A stretch of DNA of 64,000 bases from assembly GCF_030150285.1 (NCBI RefSeq), contig NZ_JASLGE010000063.1, positions 1 through 64,000 of the forward strand, written 5' to 3'. The notes under the pieces are model-generated. The model had not been told where the DNA came from and did no database searches. It was given only the letters and a program-made list of their open reading frames with translations. The first letter of the stretch is position 1. Each line of letters opens with the position of its first letter. The DNA is from Pseudomonas sp. GTDB taxonomy: Bacteria; Pseudomonadota; Gammaproteobacteria; Pseudomonadales; Pseudomonadaceae. Shown here one piece after another: positions 33,829 through 42,128 of this stretch. The position numbers and the translations under genes were made by a program.

Positions 33829-36387
33829 GTGCCTAGTTCTTTAATGCTGTCTGTGATGTATATCTCCATGCGGTGGGTTTTTAACCACACGGCGTTAAAC
33901 CCTCGATGTCATAACGGGCTGCTCATACTGTCTGTATTATTATTGACGCTCGACGCCTCGGCCGCAGAGTCACAAACGCCCGAGTTCAATCTGAAGTTCC
34001 TCCAAGGCACCACAATGTCTCAGGACACCCCTGAGACGCTGAACACCTACTTGAATGGTGCCAGCATCCCCCCGGGCGAGTATTCGGTTGACCTCCACAT
34101 TAATAACAACCGCGCACCGCGCCAGACGGTCACGTTTGAGCGCAACCCAAACAGTGGCGCTGTAGAAGCCTGTATTAGCCAGGCGCAAATGATGCAATGG
34201 GGCCTGGATATTGATCGGCTGATACGTGCGGGGACCGCCCTTACGGATACAGGCCTTTGCCCTGACTGGAACACACTGATTGAGCATTACAACGCGCAGT
34301 TCAACGCGCAACGCCAGGAGTTACACGTCAGCTTCCCTCAAGCATTAATGAGCAAAGAGGCTCAAGGCTATATAGACCCACAACTGTGGGATGCCGGCAT
34401 TACCGCAGGCTTTATTGACTACAGCTTGATTGGCCGTAGCGCCAGCATCAACCATGTCACTTCTCGGTATGCCAATGCAGGGTTGCGCAGCGGTCTTAAT
34501 CTGGGTGAGTGGCGACTGAGAAATGAATCGGCTTATAGCCTCTCCAACGATCAGAAGTCCGAATTTCAAAATAACCGGACTTATGCGCAACGGGATATCA
34601 CTTCGCTTCAAAGCCAGCTAACCCTGGGCGCGACATACACCAGTAGCCAAATTTTCGATAGCGTGCGCTTCAAAGGCGTGCAGGTGCAAACAGACGAAAA
34701 CATGCTCCCCGAGAGCAGACGCGGGTTTGCTCCGGTGGTTCGCGGTATCGCACAAAGCAATGCAACCGTTGAAGTACGCCAGAACGGGTTCCTAATTTAT
34801 AACGAGAACGTCCCGCCCGGTGCTTTTGAAATCACCGACGTCTACCCCAGTGGCTCTAACGGCGACCTGGAAATCACCGTTATTGAAGCGGACGGGCAAA
34901 GAACAGTCTTCGCCCAGTCGTTTGCCACCTTGCCGCAAATGGTCCGTCGAGGCATGGTCCGATACAGTCTGGCAGCCGGGGAATACGACAATGTACAAGG
35001 AGGCGAGCACAGTCCCAAACTTGCCCTGGCCGGACTCACTTATGGCCTGACCGACGATCTCTCGGTATTTGGCGGCGTACTGGGAGCCGAAGGGTTTCAT
35101 GCTGAAAACCTGGGAGTGACAAAAAACACGCCTTACGGTGCGTTCTCAACAAACATCACACGCTCAAACAGTAAAAATGACGCCACCCCCCACACCGGCC
35201 ACAGCCTGCAACTTAACTATGTAAAAACCATTACGTCGACAGACACAACCTTCAGCCTGGCCGGTTATCGTTTTTCCAGTGATGGCTACCGAACACTTTC
35301 CGAACACGTGGCCGATCAAAGTGCGGCGCGAAATACCCTGCCGGTCGGCCGCACGCGCGCACGCCTGGACGTCACTATTAATCAAACGCTGGGTAACCGC
35401 GAATACGGGTCCATTTATTTAAGTGCCAATGAGCAAAGTTATTGGAACCTTACGGGCCGCACTCAACAACTCAATCTGGGTTATGCCAACTCTTGGCGCT
35501 CTCTCGACTACAGCATTAACGCCACTTACTCCCAATACCCGCAAGGTTCCAATTATAACAATCCGTCCCAACTGCTGTTTACGGTGTCGGCCCCCTTGGG
35601 CGAATCATCCAGGGTTCGCAGCTATTCCACCCTGACGGCGCTAAAAGGAGGCGGCTATAAGGCGCAAACGGGTATTAGCGGTGCCCTGCCTTCAGTCAAT
35701 GATACCTATTACAACGCGCAGTTTTCACACGACTCGCAGAACGAAAAAAGTGGGCTGCTGGGTATCAGAGCCACGACACCCGCTGCACGTTTTAATGCCA
35801 GTTACAACCAGGGCCGCAACTCCAACTCAGTCACGTTGGGGGCCAACGGGTCGATAGTTTCTCACGCGGGCGGTATTAATCTGGGGCAGTCTCTGAGTGA
35901 GTCGTTCGCTCTGGCACATGTTCCCGGCGCACAAGCCGGCACACGAATCGGCAATTATTCCAGCGTCACCGTCGGCAACAATGGTTATGCCGTCATTCCC
36001 TCGACACGGCCATACCGCTACAACTGGATCAACTTGAATACCCAGGATCTGACTGCGGACATAGAGCTGGAAAACACGATGCAACAACTGATCCCTCGAC
36101 GCGGCTCAATCACCCGCAGTTCGTTCAAAACAGTAACCGGGCGACGGGTTCAAATGGAATTGGTGGATGCCAGTGGCAAGCCGCTGGCGTTCGGCTCAAC
36201 CGTCACGAATGAATCAGGCCTGCCTTTAGCAGTGGTCGATCCCGACGGGTATGCATTAATCATGGCTGAACAACGCACCGGTACCGTAGTGGTGAACCAC
36301 GCTACCCGCACCTGTCGCGGCACGTTTGTACTACCACCCAAGAGCCCCGACGTTCGCTATGAGCAAATCAGGCTGATTTGTCATTGA
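33829..36387 (+). CDS. outer-membrane fimbrial usher
   Basis: FimD/PapC-family usher of 852 residues, normal length. It has an N-terminal subunit-binding domain (FNLKFLQGTTMSQDTPETLN), a 24-strand barrel with plug (middle block VRGIAQSNATVEVRQNG) and C-terminal PapC_C domains ending near CRGTFVLPPKS. A GTG at 33829 preceded by GCAGG gives the full frame. The ATG at 33868 (MRWVFNHTA) is an alternative that leaves a cleaner signal peptide. Confidence 0.94.
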   Translation: MPSSLMLSVMYISMRWVFNHTALNPRCHNGLLILSVLLLTLDASAAESQTPEFNLKFLQGTTMSQDTPETLNTYLNGASIPPGEYSVDLHINNNRAPRQTVTFERNPNSGAVEACISQAQMMQWGLDIDRLIRAGTALTDTGLCPDWNTLIEHYNAQFNAQRQELHVSFPQALMSKEAQGYIDPQLWDAGITAGFIDYSLIGRSASINHVTSRYANAGLRSGLNLGEWRLRNESAYSLSNDQKSEFQNNRTYAQRDITSLQSQLTLGATYTSSQIFDSVRFKGVQVQTDENMLPESRRGFAPVVRGIAQSNATVEVRQNGFLIYNENVPPGAFEITDVYPSGSNGDLEITVIEADGQRTVFAQSFATLPQMVRRGMVRYSLAAGEYDNVQGGEHSPKLALAGLTYGLTDDLSVFGGVLGAEGFHAENLGVTKNTPYGAFSTNITRSNSKNDATPHTGHSLQLNYVKTITSTDTTFSLAGYRFSSDGYRTLSEHVADQSAARNTLPVGRTRARLDVTINQTLGNREYGSIYLSANEQSYWNLTGRTQQLNLGYANSWRSLDYSINATYSQYPQGSNYNNPSQLLFTVSAPLGESSRVRSYSTLTALKGGGYKAQTGISGALPSVNDTYYNAQFSHDSQNEKSGLLGIRATTPAARFNASYNQGRNSNSVTLGANGSIVSHAGGINLGQSLSESFALAHVPGAQAGTRIGNYSSVTVGNNGYAVIPSTRPYRYNWINLNTQDLTADIELENTMQQLIPRRGSITRSSFKTVTGRRVQMELVDASGKPLAFGSTVTNESGLPLAVVDPDGYALIMAEQRTGTVVVNHATRTCRGTFVLPPKSPDVRYEQIRLICH

Positions 36388-36481
36388 TGCACGCCATCGA
36401 CAAGCTGTGGATAACCGTATTTCCACACGCACGACTGGCATTTCATTGATTGAGTTTTATAGGCAGCGGAATATTAACGCG

Positions 36482-37522
36482 ATGAATACATATTTAACCG
36501 TCAAGCCGATATGCGCATGGGTACCACGCGCCCTTACTTGCCTCAGTGTACTGCTGGCTATCTCGCTAACTAATAGTGCTCAGGCTAATAACTCATGCCG
36601 CAATTCAGCAGGCACCAGCCCTGGCAATAATATGGGAATATTCAAACTCAACTCCCTGCAGCCCTATTACTCTGTCCCCGTCGGGGGTGTGCTGGGCACA
36701 GCCAGTTTTTCAACAACAATGAGCTGTTTCGGGGTAAGTACCACCTTCCCTTTTGTGATTCAAACATCCCCGGCCAGTGCACCTGTATCAGGGAATAGCA
36801 TTTGCTCAACGCCTCTGGATGGTGTTGGTGTTCGTTATCGGGACAGCATCGGAACGCCAATTGCCTGCAATGGGTTCAAGAACATCAGCTACACCTATAG
36901 CCCCGTACCAGGCCGTATCTACACACCCTACTTAGGTGTGGCAGCTGAATTCATAAGAACGAAAGTAACAACCAACTTACCTGCGGGGGCGCACACGTTA
37001 TTGATGCCACCGACAACTCGCCTGCTGGCTCACCTCTCAGGTGTAGACAACAGTCGAAACTGGGGCACACTTATGTTTGATGCCCCTATTGCGCTGATTG
37101 TCTCAAAGTGCACATTTGCAGAAGCCACGACCACTGTGGACTTTGGCCTGGTGCCCCGCGGGGAACTCGACTCAGCCGCTGAGACATTCGATATACAAAT
37201 AAGCAGTTGCGGGGATGAAGCCGCCGCGCGGGAGTTCAATAACGCCATGAGTATTGAATTCAAGTCATCAGCCATTTTGCCCAACGGTACACTGGCCAAT
37301 AAAACCTGTTCTGGCTGCGCAAAAAATCTGGCGATTGCCGTCAAGACCAAAAGCGGGACGCCAGTACCTCTCAACCAGCGTTACAGAATGGCCAGCGGGA
37401 CGTTTACGCTGGACGGAGAAACCATCAAACATCACTTCCAAGCCGGACTCACCCATCATGGCGGGAGCGTGACGGGCGGCAGCATCAATACGTTGATGAC
37501 GGTTGTGCTGTCGCCCATCTAA
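36482..37522 (+). CDS. fimbrial tip adhesin-like protein
   Basis: Protein of about 346 residues. It has a signal peptide (ending TNSAQA), an N-terminal region with several Cys (about 28-190) that may be the receptor-binding domain, and a C-terminal pilin domain (about 200-346) with the typical Cys pair and the ending GGSINTLMTVVLSPI. The two-domain layout and position after the usher indicate the adhesin. Its ligand is unknown. I chose ATG 36482; the frame is open from 36407. Confidence 0.85.
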   Translation: MNTYLTVKPICAWVPRALTCLSVLLAISLTNSAQANNSCRNSAGTSPGNNMGIFKLNSLQPYYSVPVGGVLGTASFSTTMSCFGVSTTFPFVIQTSPASAPVSGNSICSTPLDGVGVRYRDSIGTPIACNGFKNISYTYSPVPGRIYTPYLGVAAEFIRTKVTTNLPAGAHTLLMPPTTRLLAHLSGVDNSRNWGTLMFDAPIALIVSKCTFAEATTTVDFGLVPRGELDSAAETFDIQISSCGDEAAAREFNNAMSIEFKSSAILPNGTLANKTCSGCAKNLAIAVKTKSGTPVPLNQRYRMASGTFTLDGETIKHHFQAGLTHHGGSVTGGSINTLMTVVLSPI

Positions 37523-37531
37523 ACAGGTTGC

Positions 37532-37819
37532 CTACAACCCACCGTGGGCCTGAAACCCTACACCCAACACCGTCAAGACCGACAACGGCAGCACCACGGT
37601 GTCGAGCAAGGCACTGGCGGGTAAATCCAGGCCAGGGTAACGCGGGGCTTCGGCGCCAAAGCGGTCTTGAGCGCAACAACCGCCCTGCAACGCATACAGG
37701 TCCAGCCGAGTGCCCGAATACACAATGGGTGCCCCCGGCTTGGCCGCGTTCAGCGTTCGAACGCTGGCGCAGCCGCCGAGCTGAAACACAACCAACAGAG
37801 CCAGCAGCGCCTTATTCAT
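37532..37819 (-). CDS. YceK/YidQ-family lipoprotein
   Basis: Lipoprotein of 95 residues starting MNKALLALLVVFQLGGCASV, with a clear lipobox. The body (PIVYSGTRLDLYAL, LPASALLDTVVLPLSV) matches DUF1375 proteins of unknown function. It overlaps the end of ubiX by 8 nt. The longer open frame upstream lies wholly inside ubiX. It is convergent with the fimbrial adhesin, 9 nt apart. Confidence 0.87.
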   Translation of the reverse strand: MNKALLALLVVFQLGGCASVRTLNAAKPGAPIVYSGTRLDLYALQGGCCAQDRFGAEAPRYPGLDLPASALLDTVVLPLSVLTVLGVGFQAHGGL

Positions 37820-38441
37820 CGCCGCCCACATGGTGCTCGCCCCAACGCGGGAGCATGTCTTGCGGGATGTTGAGCAGGTTAAGAATGCGCGCCACCACAA
37901 AGTCCACCAGGTCGTCGATGGTTTGCGGTTGGTGATAAAACCCTGGCGAGGCAGGCAAAATAATTGCGCCCATGTTCGAGAGTTTGAGCATGTTCTCCAG
38001 GTGAATACTGGAGTACGGCGCTTCGCGCGGCACCAAAATCAATTGGCGACGCTCTTTAAGGGTCACGTCGGCAGCCCGCTCTACCAGGTTATTGCAGGCC
38101 CCGGTCGCGATGGCCGATAGCGTACCCGTGGAGCACGGCACTACCACCATCGCCGCCGGCGCGCCGGAGCCTGAAGCCACCGGCGACATCCAGTCTTCCT
38201 TGCCATACACCCGAATTTGCCCGGCCGCAGCGCCGGTGTATTCGGTCAGAAAGGTCTGCATGGCCTGTGGTTTAGGCGGAAGCACGACATCCGTTTCGGT
38301 CGCCAACACCAGTTGCGCCGCCTTGGAAATCAGGAAGTGCACCTCACGGTCTTCGCGTACCAGGCAATCGAGCAGCCGTAGCGCGTAGGGCATGCCTGAC
38401 GCGCCGGTCACGGCCAGGGTGATGCGTTCAGGGCCGCTCAT
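37812..38441 (-). CDS. ubiX: flavin prenyltransferase UbiX
   Basis: Makes prenylated FMN, the cofactor of the UbiD decarboxylase in ubiquinone synthesis. The 209 residues include the FMN-binding N-terminus ITLAVTGASGMPYALRLLD and VVVPCSTGTLSAIATGACNNLVERAADV. It overlaps mpl by 4 nt, giving a mpl-ubiX-lipoprotein operon. Confidence 0.95.
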   Translation of the reverse strand: MSGPERITLAVTGASGMPYALRLLDCLVREDREVHFLISKAAQLVLATETDVVLPPKPQAMQTFLTEYTGAAAGQIRVYGKEDWMSPVASGSGAPAAMVVVPCSTGTLSAIATGACNNLVERAADVTLKERRQLILVPREAPYSSIHLENMLKLSNMGAIILPASPGFYHQPQTIDDLVDFVVARILNLLNIPQDMLPRWGEHHVGGDE

Positions 38442-39787
38442 TGCAGGGCGTCCGCCAATTTACCGTGCAACCCGCCAAACCCGCCGTTGCTCATGATGAC
38501 CACGTGAGTGCCCGGCCTCACCCGGTTTTTCACATCCGCAATAATGGCCTCCAGCGAATCGCAGACTTGCGTGGACACCGGGCTCGACGCCACGGTCGCG
38601 GCCAGGTCCCAGCCCAGATTGCCCGGCGCATACCACACCACGTGATCCGCCTGGACCACGCTGCCCGGCAAACCGTCACGGTGTGCACCCAGCTTCATGG
38701 AGTTGGAGCGCGGCTCAATCACGGCAATCAGCGGGGCGTCACCAATGCGCTTGCGCAGGCCGTCGAGTGTGGTGGCAATGGCCGTCGGGTGGTGGGCAAA
38801 GTCGTCATAGATCGTGATGCCGCGCACCTGCGCCACTTTCTCCATACGCCGTTTTACGCTTTTGAACGCGCTCAGGCCGTCAATGGCCAGGCTCGGCACC
38901 ACGCCCACATGACGGGCGGCAGCCAGAGTCGCCAGCGCGTTGGCCACGTTGTGTTGGCCGGTCATGTCCCACTCAACCGTGCCTTGCACGGCACCGTCGA
39001 ACAACACCTCAAACCGCGAGCCGTCATCGCTCAGCAAGCGAGCTTGCCATTGGCCATCAACGCCCGTGGTCTGCACCGGAGTCCAGCAGCCCATCTCAAT
39101 CACACGCTGCAGCGCAGGTTCCGTGGTGGGATGAATCACCAGGCCTTCGCTGGGAATGGTGCGCACCAAATGGTGGAATTGACGCTCAATCGCCGGCAAG
39201 TCCGGGAAGATGTCAGCGTGATCGAATTCCAGATTATTCAGGATCGCGGTACGCGGGCGGTAATGAACAAACTTTGAACGCTTGTCGAAGAACGCGCTGT
39301 CATATTCATCGGCTTCCACCACAAAGAACGGCGTATCGCCCAGGCGGGCCGACACGGCAAAGTTCTGCGGTACGCCACCGATCAGGAAACCCGGGGCCAT
39401 GCCCGCGTGTTCCAACACCCAGGCCAGCATGCTGCTGGTGGTGGTTTTACCGTGCGTACCGGCCACCGCCAGCACCCAGCGGCCTTGCAGCACATGGTCA
39501 GCCAGCCATTGCGGGCCAGAGACATAAGGCAGCCCTTTATTGAGCACGTACTCAACTGCCGGGTTGCCCCGCGACAGAGCATTGCCGATCACCACCACAT
39601 CGGGGGCAGGATCGAGTTGCACCGGGTCATAGCCCTGGGTCAACTCAATACCTTGAGCTTGCAGTTGGGTGCTCATTGGCGGGTAGACGTTAGCGTCGGA
39701 ACCGGTCACATGATGGCCCAGTTCCTTGGCCAGAACAGCCAGCGACCCCATGAAAGTGCCGCAAATACCCAGAATATGAATGTGCAT
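38438..39787 (-). CDS. mpl: UDP-MurNAc:tripeptide ligase Mpl
   Basis: Mur-ligase of 449 residues that attaches recycled L-Ala-D-Glu-meso-DAP tripeptide directly to UDP-MurNAc. It has an N-terminal Rossmann motif (HILGICGTFMGSLA), the ATP loop VAGTHGKTTTSSM (about 108-120) and the C-terminal Mur domain with FAHHPTAI. It uses the tripeptide generated by LdcA (13318-14262), so both halves of muropeptide recycling are in this window. Confidence 0.96.
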   Translation of the reverse strand: MHIHILGICGTFMGSLAVLAKELGHHVTGSDANVYPPMSTQLQAQGIELTQGYDPVQLDPAPDVVVIGNALSRGNPAVEYVLNKGLPYVSGPQWLADHVLQGRWVLAVAGTHGKTTTSSMLAWVLEHAGMAPGFLIGGVPQNFAVSARLGDTPFFVVEADEYDSAFFDKRSKFVHYRPRTAILNNLEFDHADIFPDLPAIERQFHHLVRTIPSEGLVIHPTTEPALQRVIEMGCWTPVQTTGVDGQWQARLLSDDGSRFEVLFDGAVQGTVEWDMTGQHNVANALATLAAARHVGVVPSLAIDGLSAFKSVKRRMEKVAQVRGITIYDDFAHHPTAIATTLDGLRKRIGDAPLIAVIEPRSNSMKLGAHRDGLPGSVVQADHVVWYAPGNLGWDLAATVASSPVSTQVCDSLEAIIADVKNRVRPGTHVVIMSNGGFGGLHGKLADALQ

Positions 39788-39885
39788 AAATGACCTCGAA
39801 AATCATCGGCGAAGGGTAGGTTTTTAAGTCGCCAGCTGCAAGCGGCACGCTGAAGCCTTACGAGGTACCTGCTTTTACTTGCGGC

Positions 39886-41787
39886 TTATTGCCTGGCGCT
39901 CGCCGCTGTTTTAATCCCATGCTTGCGCAATTTTCTATACAGGGTGTTGCGGCTCACCCCCAACTGTTGCGCGGTCTGGGTCATGTGCCAGCGGTGCTGC
40001 TCCAGCGCGGCCAGCAGAGCTTGTTTTTCAGCCCCTTCCAGCGGGTGTTGCACCTTCAACGCCGCCGCGCCGGGGGCCTGACGAATGGCAATCGGCAAGT
40101 CAGCGAATTCAATCACCTCGCCTTCGCACAGCGCCGCCAGCGTGCGCAACACATTGCGCAACTGACGCACGTTGCCAGGCCACTGGAAATCCAACAAGGC
40201 CTGGCGCGCTTGACGGCTCAGTAACAGGTGCTGGCCCGCAGCCTCTTCGGCCAGTAAAAAGTCCAACAGTTGCGACTTGTCGGTCCGCTCGCGTAATGCG
40301 GGCAACGCCACTTCCAGGCCGTTAAGGCGGTAAAACAAGTCTTCACGAAAGCTGCCATCCGCAACCCGCTCCAGCAGGTTGCGGTGCGTCGCGCTCACAA
40401 TTCGCACATTGACGGCCTGCGGTTCGCCGCCAATCGGCACCACCATTCGGTCTTCCAGCACCCTTAACAGGCGGGTTTGCAGCACCAGTGGCATATCGCC
40501 AATTTCGTCCAGAAATAGCGTGCCGCCATCCGCCTGTTGCAGCTTGCCCTGCATACCGTCCTTGCGCGCGCCGGTGAAACTGCCGCCGCGATAACCGAAC
40601 AGTTCGCTTTCGATCAGGCTTTCCGGAATGGCTGCACAATTGAGCGCAACAAACGCCTTGCTGCTGCGCTGACTGGCCTGGTGCACGGCCTTGGCAAACG
40701 CCTCTTTGCCCGAGCCCGTTTCGCCATTGATCAATAGCGGCACATCCCGCTCGAACACACGCAGCGCACGGCGAAAATCCGTTTGCAAGGCGACATCGCC
40801 CAGGCAAATGCCGCTCAAGCGCGGTGCCTGCTGCGCGACAGGGGTTACGGGCACCAATGCGGTACGAGGCTGGCCGCGCAATGTCGCATAGAGTTGCCGA
40901 CCCTCCCGGGTGCGCAGCGGCCAACTGGCGCTGGCTTGGGGGCTGGCACGGGCGAACAGTTCATCGCTGGGGCAATCAAAGACATGCGTCACCGGCTGGC
41001 CCACCAAAGCGCTGCGCATATACCCCAACAAACTCAGCGCACTCTGGTTGACCGCACTGATCACGCCATCGCCATCAAACGCCAACAGGCCTTCCGTGAA
41101 CAGCCCCGCAGCGTCCGCCTGCACATGAAAGCGCAGCAACCACTGGTGCTCGACGTGGCGCATAAAATAGCTGTTTTCAATCAGGCGGGCCGACAGGTTG
41201 ACCAGTGCCAGGGTGTGAAATGGGCTCTGGCCAGAGGCCACATGGCGCGCCGACGACACATCAAGCACTGCCAACAACTCACCGCGCGGGTCGAATACAG
41301 GGCTGGCCGTACAGGTCAGCCCCGTATGACGACCGCGAAAGTGTTCGTTCTGGTGGATGGTCAGCGCCTGGCGCTCGACCACACAGGTACCAATACCGTT
41401 GGTGCCTTCCCGCGCTTCGCTCCAGTCTGCACCGAGCCATAGACCAGCCCGCTCGAACACGGTGCGCTCGGCGGGTGCGGTGACGCAATTGAGGATGACG
41501 CCGCGGGCATCGGTGAGCAACACCGCATGCCCGGCCCCCGAAAGCTGCTGATGCAGGCTGTTCATTTCATGCCCGGCAATTTGCAGCACCTGCTGCAAGC
41601 GTTCGCGGCCCTCAAGGATGCGGCCGTGTTCAAGTACGGTGGGGGCCATAGTGTGCGCGGGGTCGAGGTGGTAGTCCTCCAGGCAGCGTTGCCAGGAGCG
41701 AACAATAGAAGGGTCGCAGCCTTGGGGACGGCCCTGCGTGATATCCAAGACTTGCCGGGCATGCCGACTCAAATCCGTGCTGTGCAT
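39886..41787 (-). CDS. sigma-54-dependent activator of the AcoR/EatR type
   Basis: Enhancer-binding protein of about 633 residues: N-terminal GAF-like domain (about 60-190), a PAS-like region (about 210-310), an AAA+ domain with Walker A GETGSGKEAF, a sigma-54 loop written GSFTGA instead of GAFTGA, DEIGD (Walker B) and a C-terminal Fis-type helix-turn-helix (TAQQLGVSRNTLYRKL). It is divergent from the ethanolamine genes, whose promoters are -24/-12 type. It most likely activates them in response to ethanolamine or acetaldehyde. I chose 41787 over the longer frame to 41925. Confidence 0.9.
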   Translation of the reverse strand: MHSTDLSRHARQVLDITQGRPQGCDPSIVRSWQRCLEDYHLDPAHTMAPTVLEHGRILEGRERLQQVLQIAGHEMNSLHQQLSGAGHAVLLTDARGVILNCVTAPAERTVFERAGLWLGADWSEAREGTNGIGTCVVERQALTIHQNEHFRGRHTGLTCTASPVFDPRGELLAVLDVSSARHVASGQSPFHTLALVNLSARLIENSYFMRHVEHQWLLRFHVQADAAGLFTEGLLAFDGDGVISAVNQSALSLLGYMRSALVGQPVTHVFDCPSDELFARASPQASASWPLRTREGRQLYATLRGQPRTALVPVTPVAQQAPRLSGICLGDVALQTDFRRALRVFERDVPLLINGETGSGKEAFAKAVHQASQRSSKAFVALNCAAIPESLIESELFGYRGGSFTGARKDGMQGKLQQADGGTLFLDEIGDMPLVLQTRLLRVLEDRMVVPIGGEPQAVNVRIVSATHRNLLERVADGSFREDLFYRLNGLEVALPALRERTDKSQLLDFLLAEEAAGQHLLLSRQARQALLDFQWPGNVRQLRNVLRTLAALCEGEVIEFADLPIAIRQAPGAAALKVQHPLEGAEKQALLAALEQHRWHMTQTAQQLGVSRNTLYRKLRKHGIKTAASARQ

Positions 41788-41956
41788 TGTTAGTGTGCTC
41801 CGCTCTGTCACGCCCGCTTCAACCCTGCCAGGGGCCCACTCACCCCGCATAGCCGCCAGGCCAATCCAAACCGAAAGGCCAGCATCCTCCTGCGCCCACT
41901 GCATTGCAATGGGGAGCTGACTCACGGGTCATGACCTGTACCGTTTATGGCACAAA

Positions 41957-41988
41957 GTGTCACTGGCACTGTGTCACCCCAGTGACAC
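41957..41988. promoter_or_regulatory. enhancer-like dyad for the sigma-54 activator
   Basis: Perfect 10-bp inverted repeat GTGTCACTGG (41957-41966) / CCAGTGACAC (41979-41988), with a third GTGTCAC at 41971-41977 between the arms. It lies about 64 nt upstream of the -24 element, a normal distance for an enhancer-binding-protein site, and near the divergent regulator gene, which it could also autoregulate. Confidence 0.75.
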
Positions 41989-42051
41989 TCACGTTGCACA
42001 CTATCGCGCAACAAAATCGCAGGCCATTGAATTTAAAGGATTTAATAAATG

Positions 42052-42067
42052 TGGCCCAGCCCTTGCT
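42052..42067 (+). promoter_or_regulatory. sigma-54 promoter of the aldehyde dehydrogenase gene
   Basis: TGGCCCA-GCCC-TTGCT fits the -24/-12 consensus TGGCACG-N4-TTGCW, with GG and GC separated by exactly 10 bp. Transcription would start near 42078, giving a leader of about 50 nt before the ATG at 42129. Confidence 0.85.
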
Positions 42068-42128
42068 CCAGTCCAGGGCAGCGCCACAGCGCGTCCTCCC
42101 ATAAGCACAAAAAGCCAGGAGACACACC

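Larger units (their letters stand above)
41788..42128. promoter_or_regulatory. divergent regulatory region of the ethanolamine genes
   Basis: The 341-bp gap contains a 10-bp palindrome GGTCATGACC (41927-41936), an enhancer-like dyad (41957-41988), an AT-rich stretch (about 42027-42050), a -24/-12 promoter (42052-42067) and a GGAG ribosome-binding site (about 42117) for the dehydrogenase gene. If the activator starts at 41925 instead, the gap is about 200 bp. Confidence 0.8.
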
